NCBI RefSeq assembly: GCF_035917675.1
Contig: NZ_CP109104.1
Coordinates: 1,488,001 to 1,552,000 of the forward strand
Reading direction: 5' to 3'
Source: Streptomyces sp. NBC_01775
GTDB taxonomy: Bacteria; Actinomycetota; Actinomycetes; Streptomycetales; Streptomycetaceae
DNA: 64,000 nt
Position 1 is the first letter of the stretch. Each line of letters starts with the position of its first letter. Positions 52,699-61,119 of this stretch are shown here, one piece after another. The position numbers and the translations under genes were made by a program. A model generated the notes under the pieces. It did no database searches. It was given only the letters and a program-made list of their open reading frames with translations, and had not been told where the DNA came from.

Positions 52699-53645
52699 CG
52701 TCCGTCCTCCCCCGGGGTGCCGGTGAGCTGTGCGCGTGCGGCCTCCGCGAGCTGTGCGTGGGTGGCCCACCAGACGTCGGGGTGGCCGCCGATGTGGTCC
52801 AGCAGCTCCCGCAGGACCACCATCCGGGAGCGGTGCCCGATCACATGCGGGTGCAGGGTGAGCTGGAAGACGCCGCCGGTCCGGTACGCCTCGTCGAATT
52901 CGTCGCGCCAGATCTCCAGCACGTCGCGGGGCCGGGTGTGGGGGCGCACGGAGCCGTAACGGTCCATGGTGAAGTACGGCGCGTCGTCGCGGATCCAGTC
53001 GACGGGTATCTCGACCAGCCCGGTCCGGCCGCCTTCGGCCAGCACCTCGTAGGGCTCGTCGTCGGCCATCAGCGAGGAGTCGTAGGCGAAGCCGAGGTCG
53101 AGGACCGTGCCGAGGGTGGAGTCGGAGAAGTCCCACGAGGGGGTGCGGATCCCGGTGGGCCGGGTGCCGGTGAGGTCGGTGAGGGTGTCCAGGGCGCGGC
53201 GTATCAGGTCGCGCTCGTCCTCGGCGGCCAGCAGGGTGTTGCGCTCGTGGATCCAGCCGTGCACCGCGACCTCGTGACCGTCCTCGGCGTAGCCGCGTGC
53301 CTCGTCGGGGTGGAGCAGGGCCGAGACCGCCGGCATGAAGAAGGTCGCAGGGACGCCGCGCCGCCGCAGCAGTTCCCGGATCCGTACGGCGCCGACCCGC
53401 GCGCCGTACTCGCCCTGCGCGAGCCTGCCGGGGCTGGTCTCCCCGTCGCGCAGCGGGATGGTCTCGTGGTCGGAGTCGAAGGACAGCGCGACGGCGGCAC
53501 GCGCGCCGCCGGGCCAGCGGGCCGGGGTGAGCGCGCGCCCGGCGCGTACGGCCTCGACGTGCCCGCGCCACACGGACTCGGGCCACTGCCAGGAGGGGGA
53601 GGGCGGCGGCGCGGACACGGGGGTACCGGGATCGGATGTCGGCAT
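52695..53645 (-). CDS. Cytoplasmic polysaccharide-deacetylase-fold amidohydrolase (imidase/allantoinase-like)
   Basis: A 316-residue NodB-fold hydrolase without signal peptide or membrane segment. Motifs: ALSFDSDHETIPL (metal Asp), EVAVHGWIHERN (HxxxH-type), GIRTPSWDFSDSTL and LTLHPHVIGHRSR. This profile matches the PuuE/HpPgdA-like branch, which includes metal-dependent cyclic imide hydrolases and PuuE allantoinases, more than secreted chitin or peptidoglycan deacetylases. A cytoplasmic role next to an MHS importer fits hydrolysis of a small imide, ureide or N-acyl compound. It leads the tight part of the operon, 87 bases after the Lrp gene. Confidence 0.86.
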   Translation of the reverse strand: MPTSDPGTPVSAPPPSPSWQWPESVWRGHVEAVRAGRALTPARWPGGARAAVALSFDSDHETIPLRDGETSPGRLAQGEYGARVGAVRIRELLRRRGVPATFFMPAVSALLHPDEARGYAEDGHEVAVHGWIHERNTLLAAEDERDLIRRALDTLTDLTGTRPTGIRTPSWDFSDSTLGTVLDLGFAYDSSLMADDEPYEVLAEGGRTGLVEIPVDWIRDDAPYFTMDRYGSVRPHTRPRDVLEIWRDEFDEAYRTGGVFQLTLHPHVIGHRSRMVVLRELLDHIGGHPDVWWATHAQLAEAARAQLTGTPGEDGR

Positions 53646-53732
53646 GGGACCTCTCCGGAGGAAGGAGGGAGGAAGGGGAGAAAGAGGAGGGGAGCGGGGA
53701 ACGAGGCAGAGCCGAAGGAGGGGACGAAAGGG

Positions 53733-54737
53733 TCAGACGAACTGGTCCAGGCGCGTCCACGCGCCCTTGAGGGTGACCAGGTGGAGGGTGATGTCGGAGG
53801 CGACGAGACCGGGGAGGGCCCCGATGACGTCGTCGGTGTAGCGGAACAGGTCGGTGCGGCGCGGCAGCACCATGTGCCCGACCAGGTTGAAGCGGCCGGT
53901 GGCGGCGGCCAGGAACTTCGTCCCCGGATGCTCGGCCAGCTGCCGTCCGGCCGCCTCCAGACGGCCGGGCTCGATCGACAGCCAGAGCATGAACTCCGCC
54001 TCGTAGCCCAGCAGCGCCGGCTCGACCAGGGTGCGGAAGTGCAACATGCCCCGCGCGACCATCCGGTCCAGCGCGCGGGCGACACTGGACTCGCCGCGCC
54101 CGAGCGTCCTGGCGAGGGTGCTGACGGGCAGCCGTCCGTCCTTGGCGAGTTCGCCGACGACGGCGCTCTCCAGCTCGGTCAGCGGCGTCGGCGCCTGGTC
54201 CCAGCCGGCCCGCTCGTAGGGCAGGGTGCGCCCGGGGCGCAGGTCGGCCACGGCCTCCGGCGGGAGCAGGCCGGTGTCCCACAGCGCCGCCGAGGTGAAG
54301 GTGCGGATCACCGCGACATGTTCCGTGCTGGTGATCAGGTGCGCGCCCGGCAGATCGGTGTAGAGCAGGCGCAGCAGTTCCTCGTTGTCGTGGGCGACGA
54401 AGTCGACGATCAGGTCGGCCGTGCCCGTGACGAGGGCGAGGAAGCGGACCTCCGGGCGCTCGGCCAGCAGCTCCGCCAGCTCCAGGCCCTTGCCGGGCCT
54501 GGCCTGCACCCGTACGAGCATGGAGGAGCCCGAGCCCGTACGGTCCAGCTCGACGGCGCCGACCACGTGCAGCAGCCGACGCTCGCGCAGGGAGTTGAAC
54601 CGGCGCTGTGCCGTCGATTCGCTCGTCCCCGCCCAGCGGGCGATACCGCTCCACGGCGCACGGCCGTTGAGCTGGACCGCCGCGATGATGCGGCGATCCA
54701 GCGCATCGATCATCTCGGCACTCGCTCGCGGGATCAT
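53733..54737 (-). CDS. Double-length Lrp/AsnC-family regulator
   Basis: A 334-residue protein with two Lrp units. Unit 1: HTH DALDRRIIAAVQLNGRAPWSGIARWAGTSESTAQRR and RAM domain to about 160. Unit 2: LTELESAVVGELAKDGRLPVSTLARTLGRGESSVARALDRM and RAM domain to the end (FLAAATGRFNLVGHM). Ordinary Lrp proteins have about 150 residues and one unit. It lies directly upstream of, and in the same direction as, the imidase/MHS/SDR/fusion operon and probably controls it in response to an amino-acid-like effector. Confidence 0.9.
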   Translation of the reverse strand: MIPRASAEMIDALDRRIIAAVQLNGRAPWSGIARWAGTSESTAQRRFNSLRERRLLHVVGAVELDRTGSGSSMLVRVQARPGKGLELAELLAERPEVRFLALVTGTADLIVDFVAHDNEELLRLLYTDLPGAHLITSTEHVAVIRTFTSAALWDTGLLPPEAVADLRPGRTLPYERAGWDQAPTPLTELESAVVGELAKDGRLPVSTLARTLGRGESSVARALDRMVARGMLHFRTLVEPALLGYEAEFMLWLSIEPGRLEAAGRQLAEHPGTKFLAAATGRFNLVGHMVLPRRTDLFRYTDDVIGALPGLVASDITLHLVTLKGAWTRLDQFV

Positions 54738-55180
54738 GGCCGAGACGGTAGGCAGCGCGTCACACAGCCGTCAATGCCGGAATCCCGCAGATCGAGGTAA
54801 TGGACTCGTGAAATCCCGCGCGTGAAGGGGATTGGCAGGGGATTTCCCCCATGTCGTGCGCGGGGTCGGCCGGAGTCCGGCCGTGCGGGATCCCGTCGCG
54901 GCGGGGTACGGAAAAGACCGGCGGGGTGCGGAGGCGGGAAGACGGGGCGGGGGTGGAGACGGGGCGGGGGTGGAGACGGGGCGGGCCGGGCATCTGGCGG
55001 AGCCCGTCGCCAAGAGCACCGGCACCGGCAGCACTCTGAAGAGCTAACGCTCAGCGCGCCTGCCGCCGGGCCGCGGGGCCGCCGGTCGATGCTGCTCGAC
55101 GTGTCTGTCCGCACCCGCGCGCGAGTCGCGTGAGTGGTGCGGCACCTGCCACGCGTCTCTCCGGAAGGCGGTTCATTGCG
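54738..55180. other. Divergent intergenic region with G-rich repeats
   Basis: Between the Lrp gene (minus) and the prenyl synthase operon (plus). No credible gene. AT-richer promoter-like sequence near 54795-54835 lies upstream of the Lrp gene. A G-rich tandem repeat occupies 54938-54986. Confidence 0.5.
54938..54986. repeat. Tandem 17-bp G-rich repeats
   Basis: Two 17-base units (54938-54954, 54955-54971; GGAGACGGGGCGGGGGT) and a partial third. The plus strand has many runs of three or more G and could fold into a quadruplex, about 200 bases upstream of the meroterpenoid-like operon. Confidence 0.8.
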
Positions 55181-56383
55181 ATGCGGCTCACCCGTGCGGG
55201 AGGACCTGAGCCCCCGCTTGCCGAGTTGCGAGACGCCGTCGAGGAGGGGGTCGAGCGCTGGCTGGCCGCCTCCGGCGACGTGCGGCTGGAGGACGTGCAC
55301 CGCTGGGCGCTGCTGCCCTCGGGCAAGCTGCTGCGCCCGCTGCTGCTGCTGACGTCCACGGGGGTGGTGGGCGGACGGTACGAGCAGGTGCTGCCGGTCG
55401 CCGTGGGGGTCGAACTCGCCCACGTGGCCAGCCTGGTGCACGACGACATCATCGACAACGACGACCTGCGGCGCGGGCGCGCCTCCGTGCGGCACCGCTT
55501 CGGCACGGCCCACGCGATCCTGGGCGCCGACTCCCTGTTCTTCGCCCTCTTCCAGCAACTCGGCGAGTGCCGCCGCCGGGGCGTGCCGAACCGGGCCGTC
55601 GTGGAGGTCATGGAGCTGCTGGCGCGGGCGGGCCGCGAGGCGGCGTCCGGCGTCGTACTGGAGATGGCCCTCAGCGGCCGGCCCGCCACCCCCACGGCAG
55701 CGGACGGGAACGACGGCCAGGCCCCGGGCAGGGGCGACGGCCAGGTCGCGGGCGCGGACGACGGACAGGCCGCGGGCGGGGACGGGGACGGCCAGGTCGC
55801 GGCCTATGTGGAGATGGTGCGGCTCAAGAGCGCCTCGCTCCTGCGCGCCGCCTGCCACGCCGGCGCCGTCCTCGGCGGCGCCACCCGGGCGCAGGCCGAG
55901 GTGCTGAGCCAGTACGGCCAGGCGCTGGGCATCGCCTTCCAGATCCGCGACGACCTGCTGCCCTACCGGCGCGGCCCGCGGCAGACCGACAAGCCGCCCG
56001 AGAGCGACCTGCGCAACCAGCGGCCCGCGCTGCCCCTGCTGCTCGCCCACCGCATGGGCACCCCCGCGGACCGTACGCTGCTGGCCGCGCTGGCGGACGA
56101 GTACGACGGGGCGGCGGAGGGCGAGGCGGGCGAAGAGCGCGCGCGGCACGAGCGCGTGCGCAGGCTCGTGGAGGAGACCGGCGCGCTCCAGGAGGCGCAC
56201 CGCATGGCCCAGGAGCACGTGGACGCGTGCCATCGCGCGCTGGCCGCGCTTCCCTCCGGCCGGGACCGCGACCTGCTGGCCTCGCTCGCCGAACAGCTCG
56301 CGGCCGAGGGCGACGCCGGGAGTGACATGGGCTCTTCTCCGGCGGCGCGGACCGGTGTCCGCGCGAAGACCCCGCTGTCATGA
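55181..56383 (+). CDS. Polyprenyl diphosphate synthase
   Basis: A 400-residue trans-isoprenyl synthase. The GKLLRP motif is intact (PSGKLLRPLLLL), as is the first Asp motif LVHDDIIDNDDLRRG. The second Asp motif reads FQIRDDLLPYRRG, with the distal Asp replaced. A 40-residue insertion after about residue 168 is made of DGQ-containing repeats (DGNDGQAPGRGDGQVAG and similar) encoded by imperfect DNA repeats; family members lack it. The ATG at 55181 was chosen, with GGAAGG upstream; a GTG at 55130 is possible. It would supply a prenyl diphosphate to the UbiA enzyme three genes downstream. Chain length cannot be set from sequence alone. Confidence 0.87.
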   Translation: MRLTRAGGPEPPLAELRDAVEEGVERWLAASGDVRLEDVHRWALLPSGKLLRPLLLLTSTGVVGGRYEQVLPVAVGVELAHVASLVHDDIIDNDDLRRGRASVRHRFGTAHAILGADSLFFALFQQLGECRRRGVPNRAVVEVMELLARAGREAASGVVLEMALSGRPATPTAADGNDGQAPGRGDGQVAGADDGQAAGGDGDGQVAAYVEMVRLKSASLLRAACHAGAVLGGATRAQAEVLSQYGQALGIAFQIRDDLLPYRRGPRQTDKPPESDLRNQRPALPLLLAHRMGTPADRTLLAALADEYDGAAEGEAGEERARHERVRRLVEETGALQEAHRMAQEHVDACHRALAALPSGRDRDLLASLAEQLAAEGDAGSDMGSSPAARTGVRAKTPLS

Positions 56384-57195
56384 CGTACGACATGCCCCGG
56401 GGCGGGCCCGAAGCTCCTTGGTGGGACCGGAAGTTCGAGACCGGCAGGGCCGAGTACATCGACCGCCCGGACAGCGGCGAGAAGTGCCGCCGGGCGCTGC
56501 ACGGCCTCGACCGCCTCCAGCGCCTGACGCTGGGCTACCGCACCGTCGCCCGGCACGCGCTCGCGCAGCTCGACGGGGTGAGCGCCCCGCGCGTCCTGGA
56601 GCTGGGCGCCGGGTACGGCCGGCTCGCGCAGCGGCTCCTCGCCCGCCACCCGACGGTGCGGATCACGGTGAGCGACGTCAATCCGCGCGTGGTCGAGGAG
56701 CTCGGCGCCGGGTCTCTCGGGCGGCACCCCCGGGTGACGACGGCGGTGCTGGACGCGACGGCCCTCGACGCGCCGGACGGCGCCTGGGACCTGGCGGTGT
56801 GCTCCACCACGGCGCACCACCTGCCGCCGGCGGGGGTGGCCGCGCTGCTGCGGGAGGGCACCCGGGTCGCCGGACGGCTGCTGATCGTCGACGGCTGGCG
56901 CTCTCCCCTGCTGCTCGCCGCCGCACCCCTGATGTTCCTCACCGGCGGCTGGGCCCACGCGCACGACGGCGTCATCAGCCTGCGCAAGGTCTACGGCCCC
57001 GCCGCGCTGCACGCGCTGGCCGAACGGTGCGGCGCGCCGGTGCGGCTGTGCACGCGCTTCGTCCCGCCTGGCTACCTCGTCGCCGTGGCGACCCGCCCGG
57101 CAGCGCGGCGGCCCGGAGCCGTTGAGCGTCACACGCCGGAAGGGACCCCGCGGGCCGGGCGGCCGACGGGACCACGGACAGGAGCGGAACGATGA
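56380..57195 (+). CDS. SAM-dependent methyltransferase (class I)
   Basis: A 271-residue methyltransferase. The SAM-binding motif I is VLELGAGYGRLAQRLL, motif II region ITVSDVNPRVVEEL, and the post-motif VCSTTAHHLPPAG. The N-terminus (WWDRKFETGRAEYIDRPDSGEKCRR) is not typical of UbiE/UbiG. Its ATG overlaps the prenyl synthase stop (ATGA) and its end overlaps the monooxygenase start. It probably methylates a hydroxyl or ring carbon of the prenylated aromatic product. Confidence 0.88.
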   Translation: MTYDMPRGGPEAPWWDRKFETGRAEYIDRPDSGEKCRRALHGLDRLQRLTLGYRTVARHALAQLDGVSAPRVLELGAGYGRLAQRLLARHPTVRITVSDVNPRVVEELGAGSLGRHPRVTTAVLDATALDAPDGAWDLAVCSTTAHHLPPAGVAALLREGTRVAGRLLIVDGWRSPLLLAAAPLMFLTGGWAHAHDGVISLRKVYGPAALHALAERCGAPVRLCTRFVPPGYLVAVATRPAARRPGAVERHTPEGTPRAGRPTGPRTGAER

Positions 57196-58457
57196 GCGGG
57201 GCACGGCGCCGGGTGCGCACTCAGGTGGGGATCGTCGGCGCGGGTCCCGCCGGGCTGGTGCTCGCCAACGTCCTGCTGGCCGCCGGGATCGACACCCACC
57301 TCGTTGAGGGCCGCTCGCGCGCGGAGGTCGAACAGCGGGCGCGCGCTGGGCTGTTGGAACATCAGGTGGTGGAGTACCTGCGTGCCCAGGGGCTCGCGGA
57401 CCGCCTCACGGCCGAGGGCACGCGGCACGGCTGGTGCGACTTCCTGTGCCTGGGTGAGCGGCTGCGGCTCGACTACGCGGCGCGCACGGGCGGCGCCCGG
57501 CACTGGGTCTACCCGCAGCAGTTCCTCGTACGGGACCTGATCGCGCGGCTGGAGGAGGCCGGGCACCCCCCTTCCTTCGCCCGGCCCGCCACGGCCGTCC
57601 ACGCCACCCCGGACCGCGCCCGCGCGCGGGTCGAGTGCGCGGAGCTGACCGTCGAGTGCGACTACGTGGTGGGGTGCGACGGCAGGCACGGGATCAGCCG
57701 CGCCGCCCTGCCCGGGGGGCTGCGCGGCGAGCTGACCCACCGCTACCCCTACGACTGGCTCACGCTGCTGACCGAGGTCGACCGGCCGGTCGAGGGCGTG
57801 CTGTACGCCGTGCACGAGGACGGGTTCGCCGGGGTGGTGCCGCGCACCGGCGGGCTCGCCCGGGTCTACCTCCAGGTCCCGGCCGGTGACGAGGCGGCCA
57901 GGTGGCCCGAGGCGCGGGTACGTGAGCGGCTGCGCTCGCGGCTGGCCGGCGCGGCGGACGCGCTGCCGCACATCGGCCGGGTGACCGATTCCGGGGTGCT
58001 GCGCATGCGCGGCGCCGTCGGCCGGCACCTCCAGCACGGACGGCTGTTCCTCGCGGGCGACGCGGCGCACCTGCTGACGCCCTCGGGCGCGAAGGGCATG
58101 AACCTCGCCGTCGCCGACGCCGCCGACCTCGCCCAGGCGCTCGTCCGCCGCTGCCGCGACGGCGACGCGGCGGAACTGGAGACGTACACGCGGCGGCGGC
58201 TGGAGCACGCGTGGCGTATCCAGGAGTTCTCCGACCGGCTGTTGCGGCTGCTGCATCTGTCCGCGTCGGAGGTGAGCGGCGCCCCGTTCACGCTGCGTCT
58301 GAAACGGGAGCGGATCCAGCGCCTGGTCGAGCCGGGGCCGGTGGGAGCGGCCTTCGCGCAGGAGTACGTGGGCTCCGGCACCGCGGTCCCGGGCCCGGCG
58401 GCATCTGTCTCCCCTTCGTCTGTCTCCCCTTCGTCCCTGGTGGAGGCGGTCCGGTGA
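57192..58457 (+). CDS. FAD-dependent aromatic monooxygenase, PobA-like
   Basis: A 421-residue group A flavoprotein hydroxylase. Motifs: GxGxxG in VGIVGAGPAGLVLANVLL, the DG motif VVGCDGRHGISR, and GRLFLAGDAAHLLTPSGAKGMNLAVADA. The ARAGLLEHQVVEYL segment is characteristic of 4-hydroxybenzoate 3-monooxygenase. PobA converts 4-hydroxybenzoate to protocatechuate with NAD(P)H and O2. Within a UbiA/prenyl-synthase operon it more likely tailors a hydroxybenzoate or its prenylated form. A C-terminal Ser/Pro repeat (SVSPSSVSPSS) is extra. Start and stop overlap the neighbours by four bases each. Confidence 0.88.
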   Translation: MSGARRRVRTQVGIVGAGPAGLVLANVLLAAGIDTHLVEGRSRAEVEQRARAGLLEHQVVEYLRAQGLADRLTAEGTRHGWCDFLCLGERLRLDYAARTGGARHWVYPQQFLVRDLIARLEEAGHPPSFARPATAVHATPDRARARVECAELTVECDYVVGCDGRHGISRAALPGGLRGELTHRYPYDWLTLLTEVDRPVEGVLYAVHEDGFAGVVPRTGGLARVYLQVPAGDEAARWPEARVRERLRSRLAGAADALPHIGRVTDSGVLRMRGAVGRHLQHGRLFLAGDAAHLLTPSGAKGMNLAVADAADLAQALVRRCRDGDAAELETYTRRRLEHAWRIQEFSDRLLRLLHLSASEVSGAPFTLRLKRERIQRLVEPGPVGAAFAQEYVGSGTAVPGPAASVSPSSVSPSSLVEAVR

Positions 58458-59368
58458 CGACGGCGGTCGAGCAGGTCAAGGCGCTGTACGGGCTCTCGCG
58501 GGGTACGCAGGCCGCGTTGAGCGTGGCCCAGCCGCTGGTCGGGATGCTGCTCGCGGACACCGAGCCCGCGCCGGGGCGGCTGGCGGCGGCCGTGGTGGGG
58601 GCCTTCGCGGGCTTCTTCGCTGTCTTCGCGGCCAACGACCTGCTGGACGCGCGCCTGGATCGCCGCCGCCCGGCAAGGGCGGACGGTCCCGGGGCGCCCG
58701 ACCTGGACGGCGCCGGGGCCCGGCATCCGCTGGCCGAGGAGCGGCTCTCGTTCGCGGTGGCCCTGGCGTGGGTGCTGGGGCTGAGCGCGGTGGCCCTGGT
58801 GGTGGCCGCCGCGCTGAGCTGGGTGTGCGTGGTGCTGTTCGTCGCGGCGGCGCTGCTGGAGGCCGTCTACTGCCGGCTGGCGACGGTCACCGCGTACAAG
58901 TGCGTGCTGAGCGGGGTGATGGTCGCGGTGGGGGCCTCGGCGGGCTGGTTCGCGTTCACCGACCGCGTCGACCCGCTGCGGCTGGGCCTGTTCGCGCTGT
59001 GGCTGGCCGCCTGGGAGGTCGGCGGGCGCAACATTCCCAACGACCTGGCCGACCTCGCCGAGGACGCCCCGATGGGCATCCGGACCGTGCCGGTCGTCCA
59101 CGGGCCCCGGCGGAGTGCGGTGCTGGCCTTCGCCCTCCTCGTCGTCGCGGCGCTGGCCGGCTACGCGCTGGCCGTGGTCGCGGTCGGGTCCTTCGGCACG
59201 CCAGGGCTGGTGGGCACGCTGCTGGCGGGGGCCTTCACCCTTGTCCTGCCGGGGCTGCGCCTGCTGCGCGCCCCGGATTCCGGCCACGCCCTGTCCCTGT
59301 TCAACCGGGCCAGCTTCCACCCTGTCTGCGTCCTCGTCGCCTTCACCGCGGCCCTCGCCCTGAGCTGA
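58454..59368 (+). CDS. UbiA-family prenyltransferase
   Basis: A 304-residue membrane enzyme with eight to nine hydrophobic segments, GTG start overlapping the monooxygenase stop. The two Asp-rich motifs that bind Mg-prenyl diphosphate are NDLLDARLDRRR (first) and NDLADLAED (second). UbiA proteins attach prenyl groups to aromatic acids or quinone precursors. With the prenyl synthase, methyltransferase and hydroxylase it forms a self-contained prenyl-aromatic pathway. Actinomycetes make menaquinone with MenA, so a dedicated secondary product is more likely than ubiquinone. Confidence 0.92.
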   Translation: MTTAVEQVKALYGLSRGTQAALSVAQPLVGMLLADTEPAPGRLAAAVVGAFAGFFAVFAANDLLDARLDRRRPARADGPGAPDLDGAGARHPLAEERLSFAVALAWVLGLSAVALVVAAALSWVCVVLFVAAALLEAVYCRLATVTAYKCVLSGVMVAVGASAGWFAFTDRVDPLRLGLFALWLAAWEVGGRNIPNDLADLAEDAPMGIRTVPVVHGPRRSAVLAFALLVVAALAGYALAVVAVGSFGTPGLVGTLLAGAFTLVLPGLRLLRAPDSGHALSLFNRASFHPVCVLVAFTAALALS

Positions 59369-59413
59369 CGTACCGTCACCCCGTCGCGGAGGGCCGCGGC
59401 CCGCGTTCCCTCG

Positions 59414-60403
59414 TCAGGCGCCGAAGCGCTCGACCAGCTTCTTCATGGTGTCGAAGGCGGGCTTGGGAGCGTAGTCATCGGTGGTGAGCCCGAACTGGTG
59501 GAACAGGCCCGGCTTCGCGCTGTCGGCGTCCCGCAGCGCGAAGTGCGTGTAACCGCTCAGGTGGAGCTGCTTCGAGTGGGCGGCGATCACCTCTGTCACG
59601 GTCTCGACGACGTCGGCCTGCCGCTGCGGGGGCCGGTCGGGTCCGGTGGGCCAGCCGTGCTCGGTGATGTGCAGCGGCAGGTGCCCCAGCCCGGCGGGTG
59701 CCAGCACCGAGTCGCGGTGATGGCGCAGCAGTCCCTCGACGGCGGACGCGAGCTCGGACGCGGCGACGGGCTGGAAGACGTCGGGGAAGAAGTCCAGACC
59801 CACGTAGTCCAGATCGGCGATGAAGTCCTTCCCGCCGAGTTCGGTCAGGCCGGTGACGAAGGAAGCGGCCGGTCCGAAGAGGGGCGTGGTGTTGAACCCC
59901 ACCCGCAGGTGGGTGTGCCCGAGTTCGCGTGCGCGCGCCTTGGCGACGGGCACCCCGCGGACGATCGCCTCGCGCACCTGCGGGTAATAGCCGTCCAGCA
60001 CCGGGTTCGTCGTGAGGTTGGGCTCTTCCGTCACTTGCAGCGTGCTGGTGATCGCGCCGTACTGCTCGACCAGTTCGCGCAGGAAGTCGCAGTAGCCGTC
60101 GACGTTCCCGGCGGTCGATTGGTACTGCGCCACCAGGTCCAGGCGGCGCTCCCCTACGGCGTACTGGGCCGCGTCGGCCGGTGTCGCGGTCGCGTGGGGG
60201 TCACCGAGGCGGGTGGCGTCGTCGAAGCCTGTGTAGGCGCGCACCAGGAACGGGCGATCCGGCCGGCCCTGGAGGCGGTCGAGCGCGCCCGACACGAGTG
60301 CCGGGTCGTCGGGCGGGCCGTCGGTCAGGCCCCCGGCGTCATCACCGGTGATTCCGCCCGGGTAGATCCCGAAGAGCATGCCGTCATGCGCTGTCAGCGT
60401 CAC
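59414..60403 (-). CDS. Intracellular glycoside-hydrolase-like TIM-barrel protein
   Basis: A 329-residue protein without signal peptide, GTG start with AGAGGA upstream. It looks like a clan GH-A barrel: LQVTEEPNLTTN carries a Glu in the position of the acid/base (NEP-like), and LHITEHGWPTGPDRP carries a Glu like the nucleophile of GH17/GH5-type enzymes. Other landmarks are LFGIYPGGITGDD at the start and SGYTHFALRDADSAKPGLFHQFGL near the end. It is convergent with the UbiA gene and 53 bases downstream of a PadR gene on the same strand. Substrate unknown; catalytic residues are proposed from motif shape only. Confidence 0.65.
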   Translation of the reverse strand: MTLTAHDGMLFGIYPGGITGDDAGGLTDGPPDDPALVSGALDRLQGRPDRPFLVRAYTGFDDATRLGDPHATATPADAAQYAVGERRLDLVAQYQSTAGNVDGYCDFLRELVEQYGAITSTLQVTEEPNLTTNPVLDGYYPQVREAIVRGVPVAKARARELGHTHLRVGFNTTPLFGPAASFVTGLTELGGKDFIADLDYVGLDFFPDVFQPVAASELASAVEGLLRHHRDSVLAPAGLGHLPLHITEHGWPTGPDRPPQRQADVVETVTEVIAAHSKQLHLSGYTHFALRDADSAKPGLFHQFGLTTDDYAPKPAFDTMKKLVERFGA

Positions 60404-60456
60404 GCGTTCGTTTCCTCTCGGTTCGGCGTTCGAGTTGGGTCGGCGTTCGGGTCGGG

Positions 60457-61062
60457 TCAGCGTTCCGGGGAGTGCGGGGAAGTGGTCGCCGCGTCGGCGG
60501 GCCATGTCAGCGAGCCGGTGCGGATGTCGTCGATGACCGAGTCGATCCATGCCGTCTCGGAGCGAGCGAGGCACAGCGCGTACTCGGCTTCGATGACGTG
60601 CAGGCGGGGCACGCCGGCCGCCAGGGCGTCCGCGAGGTGTCCCTCATCGGCTGCCGTGCGCTCCTGGAGGCGCCGGGCACGCTCGGTCAGGGCCTCCACC
60701 GCGCCGCTCGGCCCGAGGGCGCCGAGATAGGTGACGGCGCCCAGGAACTGTGAGAACTCCCGCTCCGGATTGCGGATCTGGGAATCCAGCCGCCGTACGA
60801 GTTCGCCGTGACCCGCCGGGGTGAGGGCGTAGACGGTCCTCTCCGGACGGTTTCCCGAGCGCTGCCGGCCTTGCGAGGCGAGCCATCCCGCTTCGGCCAG
60901 AGCGGCAACGGTGTTGTAGAGCGTGCCCCGGGTGATCGCGGCTGCGTGGTTGTCGCTGCGCTTCCGCAGTTCGGCAAGCATCTGGTGCGGGTGCGAGGGC
61001 TGTTCCAGCAGGAGGCCCAGCACTGCCAGAACGATCGGGTTGTCGAGAGCGCGACGTGGCAT
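60457..61062 (-). CDS. PadR-family transcriptional regulator
   Basis: A 201-residue PadR protein. The winged helix is LDNPIVLAVLGLLLEQPSHPHQMLAELRKRSDN followed by ITRGTLYNTVAALAEAGWL and ERTVYALTPAGHGEL. The C-terminal half is helical (dimer domain, Vir_act_alpha_C type). It is followed by the glycosidase-like gene on the same strand, which it may control. A six-base inverted repeat CATAGT...ACTATG (61060-61065 and 61088-61093) overlaps its start codon and could be its operator. Confidence 0.92.
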   Translation of the reverse strand: MPRRALDNPIVLAVLGLLLEQPSHPHQMLAELRKRSDNHAAAITRGTLYNTVAALAEAGWLASQGRQRSGNRPERTVYALTPAGHGELVRRLDSQIRNPEREFSQFLGAVTYLGALGPSGAVEALTERARRLQERTAADEGHLADALAAGVPRLHVIEAEYALCLARSETAWIDSVIDDIRTGSLTWPADAATTSPHSPER

Positions 61063-61119
61063 AGTCGAACTCTATCAGTCTAAATAAACTATGAGCTCGG
61101 CGCCGGACGGTTCGGCGTG

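Noticed and set aside
52695-53645. Secreted chitin or peptidoglycan deacetylase
   Set aside because: There is no signal peptide or membrane anchor, the neighbours are a small-molecule importer and dehydrogenases, and the motifs resemble the imidase/allantoinase branch.
55181-59368. Carotenoid or menaquinone pathway
   Set aside because: No phytoene synthase, desaturase, cyclase or Men genes are present; the hydroxylase is PobA-like.
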